Source: Rhodobiaceae bacterium
GTDB taxonomy: Bacteria > Pseudomonadota > Alphaproteobacteria > Rhizobiales > Tepidamorphaceae
Length of the DNA: 64,000 bases
Direction of reading: 5' to 3'
NCBI GenBank assembly: GCA_020637895.1
Contig: JACKJP010000006.1
Coordinates: forward strand, 1 to 64,000
The position numbers were made by a program, and so were the translations under genes. The notes under the pieces are model-generated. The model worked only from the letters and a program-made list of their open reading frames with translations, had not been told where the DNA came from and did not search any database. Every line of letters begins with the position of its first letter. The stretch's first letter is position 1. Below, one piece after another: positions 7,992 through 17,208 of the stretch.

Positions 7992-8927
7992 TCAGTTCTG
8001 GCGCCATGGCGGCCTCGGGCCGCCTGACGGCGGAAGCCGCATGCCCGGCGGCGGTCCCCGCTCCGGCGGGCCTGCCTGCCTGACCGGCTGTGCGACCGGT
8101 TTTCCCATGAAACAGCCGATCGTGTAGGGGTATTCCGCCGTCAGGTGGTAGTGGTAGATCGCGCGCTTCCCGCCATCCCAGACAACCTCATGGGTGTGCC
8201 CGTGGCAGGCGTCGAGATCGGCGTTGACCACGGTTTTCCCACCCTCGCCGCGAAGGCCGAATATCCCGAAACCGTCCAGTGCGTAGCCGATGACATCGGA
8301 ATGCCCGCCCGGTTGGCCATGACTGTCTGTCAGGCAGGGCGATGCGTCGTGGTAGTGATACTGTCCGTTGCGTTCCGGATGCCCGTTGCACCGGTCCTGA
8401 ATTTCGTGGGCGGGAGCGTCGCGGCCGCCGGCGTCGAGCGCGTTGAAGATCGCCGTTCCGGTCAGCGCAAAACCGATCATGCCCATTGGTACGCATGAAG
8501 GTGTTGCGGTCGATGGCACTACCGGCAGGCGCATGACCACCGGTTGTTCACGTATCCGGTTCGGGTTGCGGTCATAATTGTAGGCATCGTCGCTGGATGT
8601 GATCGGGAAATTGCCGGTGGCGTGTCTGGGCAGCGAATTGGCGCGGATAACGCGGTTGCCGCCTTCAAGCGAAATTGTCAGCGAGGCGGGCCAGGATGCA
8701 GCGCCGTCGACCGTCGGCTTTCGCGCGGGGTCATAACTGTCTCCGGAAATCCATGGGCCTGCGGCGTGCGCGCCGGGCGCATTGGCCGGAAAGCGCGTCT
8801 GGCAGGAGAATACGTAGCCCTTGCGGGGTGAAGTTGAGACCTTGCCGTCGCCGAGCGGCAACTGATGGGCCGAAGCGGCGCCAGCCACGGCAACCAAGAC
8901 TGTTGCGACCGCGATCAGCGTTTTCAT
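7992..8927 (-). CDS. Secreted YHYH-domain protein
   Basis: 311 residues from the ATG at 8927, chosen because it begins a clear Sec signal peptide (MKTLIAVATVLVAVAGAASA, cut before HQLP); the frame remains open upstream but lacks a plausible start. The mature part contains the family signature YHYH twice (GQYHYHDAS and AIYHYHLTAEYPY), plus GYALDGFGIFG and CHGHTHEVVWDGG. It has paired cysteines and a Pro/Gly/Arg-rich tail. YHYH proteins are exported and uncharacterised; the His-rich core suggests metal binding. The gene stands alone, convergent with sdhB and divergent from the antiporter gene. Confidence 0.82.
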   Translation of the reverse strand: MKTLIAVATVLVAVAGAASAHQLPLGDGKVSTSPRKGYVFSCQTRFPANAPGAHAAGPWISGDSYDPARKPTVDGAASWPASLTISLEGGNRVIRANSLPRHATGNFPITSSDDAYNYDRNPNRIREQPVVMRLPVVPSTATPSCVPMGMIGFALTGTAIFNALDAGGRDAPAHEIQDRCNGHPERNGQYHYHDASPCLTDSHGQPGGHSDVIGYALDGFGIFGLRGEGGKTVVNADLDACHGHTHEVVWDGGKRAIYHYHLTAEYPYTIGCFMGKPVAQPVRQAGPPERGPPPGMRLPPSGGPRPPWRQN

Positions 8928-9103
8928 CCAGGCCTGTCCCGCGCATTGTCGGCGCCCCCGTTGGGTCCGATGATGGCGCAAACGTCGGTCCGTGCCAAGT
9001 TCGCGCGCGGCAGACCCACTTGCCACCCGGGCGCTTTCGTTCAGTATCGGCGGTGCTGCGGGGCAGCGGACGTCCGGAATGCGCAACGGGAAAGACAATA
9101 CAG

Positions 9104-10975
9104 ATGACCGCCGAGTTCATGTTCACGACGTTCACGATCTTCCTTGCCGGAATGATCGCGGTTCCGCTGGCCTCGCGATTCGGTCTCGGTTCCGTGCTCG
9201 GCTATCTGATCGCGGGCATAGCCATCGGGCCGGTTCTGCACGGGGCGGGTGTGGATGTGGCGGCATTGCAGCACTTCACCGAGTTCGGCGTCGTGATGAT
9301 GTTGTTTCTGATCGGCCTGGAGATGCAGCCCAGGGTCCTGTGGGCGATGCGGGCGCGGATCTTCGTGATGGGCGGCCTGCAGATCGGCGTTACGGCTCTG
9401 GCAGTCATGGCGGTCGCCATGCTGTTCGGCCAGGCGTGGACCATCGCATTGACGATCGGGCTTATCTTCGCCCTGTCCTCAACCGCGATCGTCACACAGA
9501 CGCTCAATGAAAAGGGGCTGATGCGCAGCGACGGCGGTCAGGCAAGTTTTTCGGTGCTGCTGTTCCAGGACATCGCAGTCATTCCGATGCTGGCGCTCAT
9601 CCCGCTTCTGGCGCTGCCTGAACTTGCCGATCTGGCGCATCAGGGCGATAGCCATGGCGGCGGGCATGACGGGGCCGCGTTGCAGCTCAATATCGTCGAC
9701 GGACTGCCAGGCTGGCAGACCGCGCTCGTAACACTGGCTGCAATCGGCGTGGTCATGCTGGCGGGACGCTATCTGACCGGACCGATCTTCCGCTATGTGG
9801 CCCGCGCGCGTTTGCGCGAACTGTTCGTCAGCACGGCGCTGATGATCGTCGTCGCCATCGCATTGCTGATGACCATGGTCGGTCTGTCGCCGGCGCTCGG
9901 CACCTTTCTGGCCGGCGTCGTCATGGCAAACAGCGAATATCGGCACGAACTGGAAAGCGATATCGCCCCGTTCAAGGGCATCTTCCTCGGCGTCTTCTTC
10001 ATCACCGTCGGCGCCAGCATCGACTTTGCCCTGCTTGGCGAAAATCTCCTGCTGATCATCGGCCTCACGGCCGGCCTGATCGTACTGAAATGCGCCGTGA
10101 TGCTTGGCCTTGGCCGCGCCTTCAGGCTATCGGGCGGCGACAAGTGGCTCTTCGCGCTTGGTCTCGCACAGGCCGGCGAATTCGGCTTTGTCCTGGTGTC
10201 GTTCACTGTTGCAAATGCTGTCATCCCTTCGCAGATCGCCGACCTGCTGCTTCTGGTCGTGGCGCTGTCGATGCTGCTCACCCCCGCACTTTTCATTCTG
10301 TACGACAAACTCGTCGCGCCGCACTATTCGCGGCAACAGGAGCAGGAAGCCGACAGCATCATGCAGAATTCGAAGATCATCATTGCCGGGCATGGCCGTT
10401 TTGGCGGAATCGTCAATCGCGCTCTTCGTGCCGCCGACTACCAGACGACGGTCGTCGACTACAGCAGCGAACAGCTGGCCATGCTGCGCCGCTTCAATCT
10501 CAGCGCCTATTTCGGCGATGCGACGCGCCCCGATCTCCTGCACGCGGCGGGCATCGACAATGCCGACGTGTTTGTCATCGCGATCGACAACAAGGAAGCG
10601 GCGACCGAGTTGGCGCGCTACATGCACGAACATCACCCCAAGGTGCATGTCGTCGCCCGCGCGATAGATCGCTGGCATGTTTACGACCTTTGGACGGCCG
10701 GGTGCCGCGACATCATTCGCGAGACCTATGACAGCTCGCTGCGCGCCGCGCGTTCGGTCTTCGAAGCCATTGGCTACCCGCGCGAGCAGGCCCAGCGCCT
10801 GATCGGCGTATTCGAGGCGTTCGACCGAAGGACCATGCTGGAAACGGCGCAGGCGTTTATCGAGAGCGAAGATCCCCACAGCGAAAACAGCGCCTATTCG
10901 CAGATGATCCGGGAAAATATCGATGCCTGGGAAGCCGAACTGAAAGCGCAAATGACTGCCGTGCGCAACGCGTGA
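9104..10975 (+). CDS. CPA2-family monovalent cation:proton antiporter with TrkA-N domain
   Basis: 623 residues. The first ~400 form about 12 membrane segments of the Na+/H+-exchanger fold, with FALSSTAIVTQTLNEKG, LLFQDIAVIPMLALIPLL and LGTFLAGVVMANSEYRHELE typical of the KefB/KefC family. A short His/Gly-rich loop (HQGDSHGGGHDG) lies mid-domain. From about residue 420 a cytoplasmic Rossmann domain begins with IIIAGHGRFGGIVNRAL (nucleotide binding, TrkA-N), containing YFGDATRPDLL. It likely exports K+ in exchange for H+, gated by nucleotide or thiol ligands. KefB/C-like is the best subgroup; no ancillary KefF/G gene is adjacent, so I do not assign a symbol. Confidence 0.88.
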   Translation: MTAEFMFTTFTIFLAGMIAVPLASRFGLGSVLGYLIAGIAIGPVLHGAGVDVAALQHFTEFGVVMMLFLIGLEMQPRVLWAMRARIFVMGGLQIGVTALAVMAVAMLFGQAWTIALTIGLIFALSSTAIVTQTLNEKGLMRSDGGQASFSVLLFQDIAVIPMLALIPLLALPELADLAHQGDSHGGGHDGAALQLNIVDGLPGWQTALVTLAAIGVVMLAGRYLTGPIFRYVARARLRELFVSTALMIVVAIALLMTMVGLSPALGTFLAGVVMANSEYRHELESDIAPFKGIFLGVFFITVGASIDFALLGENLLLIIGLTAGLIVLKCAVMLGLGRAFRLSGGDKWLFALGLAQAGEFGFVLVSFTVANAVIPSQIADLLLLVVALSMLLTPALFILYDKLVAPHYSRQQEQEADSIMQNSKIIIAGHGRFGGIVNRALRAADYQTTVVDYSSEQLAMLRRFNLSAYFGDATRPDLLHAAGIDNADVFVIAIDNKEAATELARYMHEHHPKVHVVARAIDRWHVYDLWTAGCRDIIRETYDSSLRAARSVFEAIGYPREQAQRLIGVFEAFDRRTMLETAQAFIESEDPHSENSAYSQMIRENIDAWEAELKAQMTAVRNA

Positions 10976-11017
10976 CGCGCCAAATGGCGGCCCTTGGAAG
11001 GCGAAAGGATCTATTGC

Positions 11018-11733
11018 ATGGCGAAAGTCCCGAGTGAGAACAACACTGGCAGCCAGGGGTTCGGAGAGACGTTCTTTTCGTTCTTTCGCGAACTGGCCGA
11101 CAACAACAGCAAGGAATGGTTCGAGGCTAACCGGACACGCTACAAGCAGGACGTCCAGGCGCCGCTTTCGGCGTTCGTCGAAGCCATGGCACCGCATATC
11201 CATGCGATATCGCCGCATTTCAACGCCGATCCGCGGCCGAACGGCAAGACGATCTTCCGCATTCATCGCGATGTACGGTTCTCGCGCGACAAACGGCCCT
11301 ACAAGGAGCATGCGGCATGCCATTTCCGTCATGCCGGGGAGAATGACGCATGGGCCGGGCTTCTACGTCCATCTTGCGCCCAGCCATGTCGGGCTGGGAG
11401 CGGGGATATGGATGCCGGCGCCCTCATCGCTGGAAATGATACGAAGGAAGATTGAAAGCGACGCAAAGGGCTGGCAGAAGCTGCGCGATCTTCCGGGTAT
11501 GGCGTCCGATATGGAACGGATGGAAGTGGAGCGGCTCAAGAATCCCGCCGCGCGGCTTCGCCAAGGATCATCCGCATGTGGAGGATCTGAAGCGCAAGAG
11601 CTTCATCGCCATGCGCGAATTCGGCACCGGGGAGGCTGCCGGCGCCGATTTCATCTCTCTCGCCGCCGGCTATTATCGTGAGGCCGCACCGCTCAACGCG
11701 TGGATTTCAAAGGCGCTCGGTCTGCCGTTCTAG
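11018..11733 (+). CDS. DUF2461 (TIGR02453-type) protein, two frameshifts
   Basis: The conceptual product of ~237 residues reads GFGETFFSFFRELADNNSKE, WFEANRTRYKQDVQAPLSAF, FRIHRDVRFSRDKRPYKEHA, GPGFYVHLAPSHVGLGAGIW and KDHPHVEDLKRKSFIAMREF across three frames, matching the DUF2461 family from end to end. Indels lie near 11349 and 11554, each equivalent to one extra base. The family has no established biochemical function. The start is the ATG of MAKVPSENN. The stop overlaps the convergent msrB stop within a CTAG palindrome. Confidence 0.78.
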
Positions 11734-12233
11734 CTGGCCCGCGGCGCGGGCGCATCGCCTGGCATGAAGGTCATCGCGACGCCGTTCATGCAATAGCGCT
11801 TGCCGGTGGGTGGCGGGCCGTCATTGAACACATGACCGAGATGGCCGCCGCAGTTGGCGCAGTGAACTTCCGTGCGCGGATAGATCAGCTTGTAGTCGGT
11901 CGAGGTGCCAACACCGCCGGGCAGCGGTTCATAGAAACTCGGCCAACCGGTCCCGCTTTCGTACTTTGTCTTCGATGAATAGAGCGGCCAGTCGCAACCG
12001 GCGCAGTGAAATATGCCTTCGCGTTTCTCATGGTTGAGCGCGCTGGTTCCTGCTCTTTCGGTATCTTCCTCGCGCAGCACCCGGTATGCGGCCGGAGACA
12101 GGCGCTTCTTCCACTCGGCTTCCGTCAGCATGAAGGGAAACTTGCCTGCCGCCGAGCTGCGGCCAGCGGCAAACAGGGCGGCAGAGCCGGCGAGGGCGGC
12201 TGCCGTCGACATCAAGAATCCGCGTCTTTTCAT
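11730..12233 (-). CDS. msrB: Peptide methionine-(R)-S-oxide reductase, exported
   Basis: 167 residues. The catalytic domain shows zinc-binding CAGC and CANC pairs, SGTGWPSFYEP, GGHLGHVFNDGP and the catalytic cysteine in KRYCMNGVAM. It reduces methionine-R-sulfoxide in damaged proteins. The start at 12233 is preferred because it opens with a twin-arginine-like leader MKRRGFLMSTAAALAGSAAL, which suggests periplasmic delivery; longer readings up to 12374 lack that logic. The Tat route is inferred from the RR motif and hydrophobic stretch. Confidence 0.9.
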   Translation of the reverse strand: MKRRGFLMSTAAALAGSAALFAAGRSSAAGKFPFMLTEAEWKKRLSPAAYRVLREEDTERAGTSALNHEKREGIFHCAGCDWPLYSSKTKYESGTGWPSFYEPLPGGVGTSTDYKLIYPRTEVHCANCGGHLGHVFNDGPPPTGKRYCMNGVAMTFMPGDAPAPRAS

Positions 12234-12427
12234 GTTCTGGCCCTCCTTGGCATCATTCTCAGGCTTGAGATATGGCGCAGTTACGTCAGGGCCGCCACCT
12301 TCGGTTTCATCTTCTCCCGTCATTGTGAAGTCGCGTGAAACGGCGACGTTGATCTGGCTCATGGCTGCGGCCATCCCGGCAATGGCCAGATAGAAAGACC
12401 GGTTTCACCAAAGCGGAGTGACGAACA

Positions 12428-12771
12428 ATGGCCGACACGGACTGGCGAAAATTCCTCGTCCATACCAATGACAGGCTGGATTCCCTGAGAAGGGGTATTC
12501 CGGGGTAGCCAGGGGATTTGAAGACCTGGTGCAACATGTTGGGGCGCCCGGCGCGCTGGACGGGAAGACCAAAGAGCTGATTGCGCTGGCCATCGGGATC
12601 GCGGCGCGCTGCGACGGGTGCCTGGCCTTTCACGCCAAGGCGGCGATCGAGGCTGGCGCGAGCCGCGCCGAAATCCTCGAGACCATTGGCGTTGCCATCT
12701 ATATGGGCGGCGGCCCGTCAATGATTTATGGCGCCGAAGCCCTTGAGGCTTTCGACCAGCTCACCGAATGA
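12428..12771 (+). CDS. AhpD-like/carboxymuconolactone decarboxylase-family protein, one frameshift
   Basis: The product reads MADTDWRKFLVHTNDRL, SLRRGIPGVARGFEDLVQH, then LDGKTKELIALAIGIAARCD and GCLAFHAKAAIEAG. The CxxC-like CDGC followed by HAKAAIEAGA is the redox-active AhpD/CMD motif. The frame breaks near 12502, where one base is missing in a G-run (CCGGGG then TAG); restoring it gives 114 residues, the normal length. Such small helical proteins are peroxidase-like or disulfide reductases of oxidative defence. The neighbouring MsrB also repairs oxidative damage, though on the opposite strand. Confidence 0.8.
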
Positions 12772-12795
12772 CGAAACGATCTGGCCGTGCGGCGC

Positions 12796-13383
12796 TCACC
12801 GCGGCGCCGGCCGCATCGTCTCGGCAAAATTCAGGGCGCGGTCGACAAGGTCGAACCCTTCATGCAGGCCCGCCCGCAGACAGGTCGCAAGGTTTGGCGC
12901 GCCCAATTCGATGATGCCCTGATACTCGCCTTCCAGATAGCGCAGCTCCCCGCCGAAATGGGCTGCGATCCGCTGCATTCGTACATTCTGGGGCAGGCAA
13001 TTGAGAACGATGCGGCGAATGCCGGACACGCGGGCATAGCCGATGATGCGTTCGGCGAGCCGTGTCCCAATGCGCCCTTCCTGCAGGTGCTTTTCCACGC
13101 TGAAGGCCGCTTCCGCCTCAGCCGGCCAGGAAAAGTCCTTCCGCACTTCCGGCACGAGTTCGCCGGCGGCGCGAATCATGCCGTTTTCCACATAGCCCAG
13201 ATGCACACCGGGGCGATTGAACGCGCCGAGGGCGTATTTGCGTATCGTGTCGTCAGACAGCGCGCCTTCAAAGCGCATCTGGCGGCTTACCGGATCGAGA
13301 CGAAGCAGATGTTCGGCAAAAGCCTCGGCATCGCCGACATTCAGCCGCCGCATCACACCGGGATGGATGTGTTCGTGAAGCAT
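12796..13383 (-). CDS. GNAT-family N-acetyltransferase
   Basis: 195 residues from the ATG at 13383 (MLHEHIHPGVMRRLN). The middle shows the GNAT layout: GYVENGMIRAAGELVPE as beta strands 2-3, AAFSVEKHLQEGRIGTRL as strand 4 with the acetyl-CoA pyrophosphate loop (degenerate Q-x-x-G-R-I-G), then RIIGYARVSGIRRIVLNCLP. The substrate is unknown. The longer in-frame start at 13440 is rejected because it would cover the palindromic operator-like sites upstream. It is divergent from the Omp19-like lipoprotein gene. Confidence 0.75.
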   Translation of the reverse strand: MLHEHIHPGVMRRLNVGDAEAFAEHLLRLDPVSRQMRFEGALSDDTIRKYALGAFNRPGVHLGYVENGMIRAAGELVPEVRKDFSWPAEAEAAFSVEKHLQEGRIGTRLAERIIGYARVSGIRRIVLNCLPQNVRMQRIAAHFGGELRYLEGEYQGIIELGAPNLATCLRAGLHEGFDLVDRALNFAETMRPAPR

Positions 13384-13405
13384 TGTCCAATACCCATCTT
13401 GCCAT

Positions 13406-13440
13406 GCTGCATTGCAGCGAATCGTTATGTTGCACTGCAA
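13406..13440. promoter_or_regulatory. Two palindromic operator-like sites between divergent genes
   Basis: GCTGCATTGCAGC (13406-13418) is a perfect 13-bp palindrome and TTGCACTGCAA (13430-13440) a perfect 11-bp palindrome; their centres are 23 bases apart, roughly two helical turns, and they share the core TGCAnTGCA. The first contains CTGC-N3-GCAG, the consensus reported for PhaR/AniA carbon-storage regulators. They sit in the 149-base gap between the GNAT gene and the lipoprotein gene, so one regulator could control both. The regulator identity is inferred. Confidence 0.5.
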
Positions 13441-13532
13441 TATGGTATGGATGTGGCAGTAATTTAACGGCGGCTTGTGGTCGCAGGCCGTTGCGACTAG
13501 GTTCGGCTCTGAAAAGGCGGCGGAGAAAGATC

Positions 13533-14099
13533 ATGCATTCAGGCCACGGTTTTGTGGTGGGGCTGGCAATTTTGACCCTGACATTGGGCGCTTGCAGCTC
13601 ATCCAATTCATCCCGATATGGCGGGCGTGACACTTTACCGTCATTGCGCCCGGCGCCGACCGCGCCGGTCGAGCAGTCGACATTGCCGCCACCTCCCGGC
13701 GCGCAGACGCAGCCCGGACAGGAAAATCCCCCACTGCCCGGTCAGGAGGGCCAGCAGGGCCAGCAGATGGCCAGTGTGACGCCCGGCCAGGCAGCGCCGT
13801 TGCCGGCAAACGGGCAGCCGATCGAGAAAACCGACGTGCTTGGCCAATGGACGATCGCCGCTGCCGCGACCAGCTGCCCCGCATTCGTCACGCTGACCGG
13901 CTGGAACGGCGGTTTCCGCGCATCGACGCGTAACTGTACAGATCCCGATCTCAGCAAGGTCGGTGCCTGGAATATCGAGAACAACCAGGTCGTTCTGAAA
14001 GACATCAACGGTGCCCCGCTTGCCGTGATGAACCGGACCGGCGCCACCCGCTTCGACGGTCAGTTCAGCGACGGCACGCCCGTTTCCCTCGTGAGGTAG
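13533..14099 (+). CDS. Omp19-like lipoprotein with protease-inhibitor (Inh) fold
   Basis: 188 residues. It has a lipoprotein signal peptide ending in the lipobox LGAC (VVGLAILTLTLGAC), a ~80-residue Pro/Gln/Gly-rich linker (QPGQENPPLPGQ and similar), then the domain VLGQWTIAAAATSCPAFV with two cysteines and the closing DGTPVSLVR. This architecture is that of rhizobial and Brucella Omp19/AprI-Inh proteins, outer-membrane lipoproteins; Brucella Omp19 inhibits host proteases. The family is recognised from layout and motif; inhibitor activity here is inferred. It ends 10 bases before the GST gene. Confidence 0.82.
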   Translation: MHSGHGFVVGLAILTLTLGACSSSNSSRYGGRDTLPSLRPAPTAPVEQSTLPPPPGAQTQPGQENPPLPGQEGQQGQQMASVTPGQAAPLPANGQPIEKTDVLGQWTIAAAATSCPAFVTLTGWNGGFRASTRNCTDPDLSKVGAWNIENNQVVLKDINGAPLAVMNRTGATRFDGQFSDGTPVSLVR

Positions 14100-14109
14100 G
14101 AAAAGCGCG

Positions 14110-14748
14110 ATGAGCGAATATACCCTCTATTGCTTCGCCCAGTCGGGCAATGCCTACAAGGCCGCTCTCATGCTGGAGCTGAACGGCCTCGACTGGCGTC
14201 CGCAGTTTGTCGATTTCTTCAACGGCGAAACGCGTCAGCCGACCTACCGAGAGATCAACGTGATGGGGGAAGTGCCCGTCCTCGTCCACAAGGACCGGCG
14301 CTATTCGCAATCTGGCGTCATTCTCGACTATCTCGCTGAGGTCACCGGCAAATACGGCTTCAGCAATGACGAGGAGCGCCGCGATATCCTGCGCTGGACA
14401 CTCTTCGACAATCACAAGGTGTCGGGCGTTGCGGGGACCTGGCGATTCTTGAAAGTCATCGCGCCCTCGGCCGATCCGGCGGTCATCGCGTTCCTGGAGC
14501 AGCGCGTCAAGACAGCGTTGCAGGTCATGGAACAGCATATTGCAAACCGCGACTTCTTCGCGCTGCAAGGTCCTTCCATCGCCGACTTCTCGCTTGCCGG
14601 CTATATCTTCTTCGTCGAGGAAGCCGGCCTCGATCTGAAGAAGGAATATCCTGCCGTCGCTGCCTGGCGGGATCGGCTGGCGGCGCTGCCTGGCTGGAAG
14701 CATCCCTATGACCTCATGCCGGGCCATCCCTTGCCGGGCAGGGGATAA
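14110..14748 (+). CDS. Glutathione S-transferase family protein
   Basis: 212 residues. The N-terminal thioredoxin fold (about 1-80) reads MSEYTLYCFAQSGNAYKAAL, with NVMGEVPVLVHKDRRYSQSG, where the cis-Pro and the glutathione gamma-glutamyl-binding QS are seen. The C-terminal helical domain carries PSIADFSLAGY, the N-capping box motif of GSTs. The likely role is conjugation or thiol chemistry with glutathione in the cytoplasm; the substrate is unknown. It lies 10 bases downstream of the lipoprotein gene. Confidence 0.88.
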   Translation: MSEYTLYCFAQSGNAYKAALMLELNGLDWRPQFVDFFNGETRQPTYREINVMGEVPVLVHKDRRYSQSGVILDYLAEVTGKYGFSNDEERRDILRWTLFDNHKVSGVAGTWRFLKVIAPSADPAVIAFLEQRVKTALQVMEQHIANRDFFALQGPSIADFSLAGYIFFVEEAGLDLKKEYPAVAAWRDRLAALPGWKHPYDLMPGHPLPGRG

Positions 14749-14872
14749 TCTCCCCAAACGAGATGAAATCGGGTAATCAGCGCATCAGGCCGCGTTCATT
14801 CGGGAACGCGGCCGACGCAGTCTCCGTTGCTCCAGCGGATTTCACCCGTTCTCACGCCGACACTTTCAGACC

Positions 14873-15988
14873 ATGACATTCACCTCGATTTCCGATGCCT
14901 ATCGCGACGCCCTGCAGACCGGCGCCCTCCATGAAGATCCGGCCCAGGGGCAACTCGTCCAGCGCCTTGCTGCACTCCAGGCCGAAATCGTCGACAAGCG
15001 GCTCGCCGACAAAAAGAGCGCGCTGGGCTGGCTGTTTGCCGGGCGACGTGGAGGTGAGCCGATCCGCGGTCTTTACATCCATGGCGAGGTCGGGCGCGGC
15101 AAGACCGCGATGATGGATCTCTTCTACGAGACGACTGCGATCGCGCGTAAGCGGCGCGCGCACTTTCATGCGTTCATGGATGATGTGCATGGCCGAATCC
15201 ATGAATGGCGGCGCAGACTGAAGGCTGGCGAGGTCAAGGGCGACGATCCGATTCAGCCTGTTGCCTCGCAGATCGCCGCCGAGGCAAGACTTCTGTGTTT
15301 CGATGAGTTTCAGGTCGAAGACATAGCCGATGCGATGATCCTTGGCCGACTCTTCGAGCGGCTCCTGAATGCGGGCACGGTGATCGTCGCAACCTCCAAC
15401 ACCGAGCCGGAGCGACTCTATGAGGAGGGGCTGAGCCGCGATCTCTTCTTGCCGTTCATCGCCCTGATCAAACAGCGCATGGAAGTCTTTTCGCTCAACG
15501 CCCGCACCGACTACAGGCAGGGCCGCCTGATCGGCTCGCGGACCTATCTGACGCCACTCGGCAAAGATGCGCGCAATGAAATGGACAGGCTCTGGCAGGG
15601 CCTGACCGGAACGGGCCGGGGCGAGCCGATGGAGATCGCGCTCAAGGGGCGCAAGGTTCACGTTCCGCTCGCCCATGGCGGCGCTGCGCGCTTCTCTTTC
15701 GCCGATCTTTGCGAAAAGCCGCTTGCCGCTTCCGATTATCTGGCTATCGCCGACCGCTTTCATACCGTCATGGTCGATGACGTACCGGTCATGCCGGTCG
15801 CCAAGCAGAATGAGGCGCGCCGTTTTGTGAATTTCATAGACGCGCTTTACGACAACGGGGTCAAGATCGTGATGTCGGCAGAAGACGAGCCCGAGGCGCT
15901 TCATGTCGAGGGGCGTGCGGCAAAAGCGTTTCACAGGACCGCATCGCGTCTGCGCGAAATGCAGTCAGATGCCTATATTGCCGCCTGA
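14873..15988 (+). CDS. zapE: Cell division ATPase ZapE (AFG1-like)
   Basis: 371 residues of the AFG1/LACE1 AAA-like ATPase family. Walker A is GEVGRGKT in RGLYIHGEVGRGKTAMMDL (about residues 68-75), Walker B is LLCFDEFQVEDIADAMIL, sensor-like VIVATSNTEPERLY follows, and the C-terminal RRFVNFIDALYDNGVKIVMS is family-typical. In E. coli ZapE affects Z-ring constriction; mitochondrial homologues serve respiratory complex quality control. In rhizobia it usually precedes mdh, as here. Confidence 0.93.
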   Translation: MTFTSISDAYRDALQTGALHEDPAQGQLVQRLAALQAEIVDKRLADKKSALGWLFAGRRGGEPIRGLYIHGEVGRGKTAMMDLFYETTAIARKRRAHFHAFMDDVHGRIHEWRRRLKAGEVKGDDPIQPVASQIAAEARLLCFDEFQVEDIADAMILGRLFERLLNAGTVIVATSNTEPERLYEEGLSRDLFLPFIALIKQRMEVFSLNARTDYRQGRLIGSRTYLTPLGKDARNEMDRLWQGLTGTGRGEPMEIALKGRKVHVPLAHGGAARFSFADLCEKPLAASDYLAIADRFHTVMVDDVPVMPVAKQNEARRFVNFIDALYDNGVKIVMSAEDEPEALHVEGRAAKAFHRTASRLREMQSDAYIAA

Positions 15989-16167
15989 ACGCCTGCCCGC
16001 CGCGATACGATCCAAACCGGGTCGCGAAAGAATATTGCTAATACCTTCCCTTAAGGTCAGATATGGTGCGGAACTGCTTGCAAGCCGCCCTGTTTCGCTG
16101 TAACGAGCCTCGATTATGAGGCCGGTCCGCGGGGTCGGCCATTCACGAATTGGGGCAGGGATTCTTC

Positions 16168-17133
16168 ATGGCGAGAAAGAAAATTGCTTTGATCGGCTCA
16201 GGCCAGATCGGCGGCACGCTGGCGCATCTCATCGGGCTGAAGGAACTCGGCGATGTCGTCCTCTTCGACATCGCGGAAGGTATCCCGCAGGGCAAGGGTC
16301 TCGATATCGCCGAGTCCGCGCCTGTCGACGGGTTCGATGCCAAATATTCCGGCACCAACTCCTATGCGGCGATCAAGGGTGCCGACGTCGTCATCGTCAC
16401 CGCGGGCGTGCCGCGCAAGCCCGGCATGAGCCGCGACGATCTTCTCGAAATCAACCTGAAGGTCATGGAACAGGTCGGGTCGGGCATCAAGAAATACGCC
16501 CCGGAAGCTTTCGTCATCTGCATCACCAACCCGCTGGACGCGATGGTCTGGGCGCTGCAGAAGGCAAGCGGCCTGCCGAAGAACAAGGTCGTCGGCATGG
16601 CCGGCGTGCTGGATTCGGCCCGCTTCCGTCATTTCCTCGCTGAAGAGTTCGACGTTTCGGTGCAGGACGTGACCGCCTTCGTGCTCGGCGGACACGGCGA
16701 CACTATGGTGCCGCTGGTGCGCTATTCCACGGTCGCCGGCATCCCGCTGACCGATCTGGTCAAGATGGGCTGGATCACCAAGGCGCGGCTGGAAGAGATC
16801 GTCCAGCGCACGCGCGACGGCGGCGCCGAGATCGTCGGCCTGCTGAAAACCGGTTCGGCATTCTACGCCCCGGCCGCTTCCGCCATCGCGATGGCGGAGT
16901 CCTACCTGAAGGACAAGAAGCGCGTGCTGCCGTGCGCCGCCTATCTCAAGGGCGAATACGGCGCGAAGGACATCTATGTCGGCGTGCCGGCAGTGATCGG
17001 CGCCAAGGGCATCGAACGGATCATCGAGATCGAGCTGCAGAAGGGCGAGAAGGCGATGCTCGACAAGTCGATCGCCGCCGTCGAGGGCCTCATAAGCGCC
17101 TGCAAGAAAATCGCGCCGAACCTCGGCAAGTAA
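16168..17133 (+). CDS. mdh: Malate dehydrogenase (NAD-dependent, LDH-like type)
   Basis: 321 residues starting MARKKIALIGSGQIGGTLAH, with the NAD-binding GSGQIG loop, VTAGVPRKPGMSRDDL (substrate-loop arginine), ITNPLDAMVW, the DSARFRHFLAEE segment, and the catalytic His in VLGGHGDTMVPL. It oxidises L-malate to oxaloacetate in the TCA cycle. Intact. The ATG at 16168 is chosen over one 18 bases upstream because alphaproteobacterial Mdh begins MARKKIALIG. It heads the mdh-sucCDAB-lpd cluster behind a 179-base gap that should hold the main promoter. Confidence 0.97.
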   Translation: MARKKIALIGSGQIGGTLAHLIGLKELGDVVLFDIAEGIPQGKGLDIAESAPVDGFDAKYSGTNSYAAIKGADVVIVTAGVPRKPGMSRDDLLEINLKVMEQVGSGIKKYAPEAFVICITNPLDAMVWALQKASGLPKNKVVGMAGVLDSARFRHFLAEEFDVSVQDVTAFVLGGHGDTMVPLVRYSTVAGIPLTDLVKMGWITKARLEEIVQRTRDGGAEIVGLLKTGSAFYAPAASAIAMAESYLKDKKRVLPCAAYLKGEYGAKDIYVGVPAVIGAKGIERIIEIELQKGEKAMLDKSIAAVEGLISACKKIAPNLGK

Positions 17134-17208
17134 ATCATTTCGGCGGGGGCGCAATGCCGGCGCCCCGGCCTGGAGCCCTGAGAGCCACGTTTCAAGGACA
17201 GACTGACC

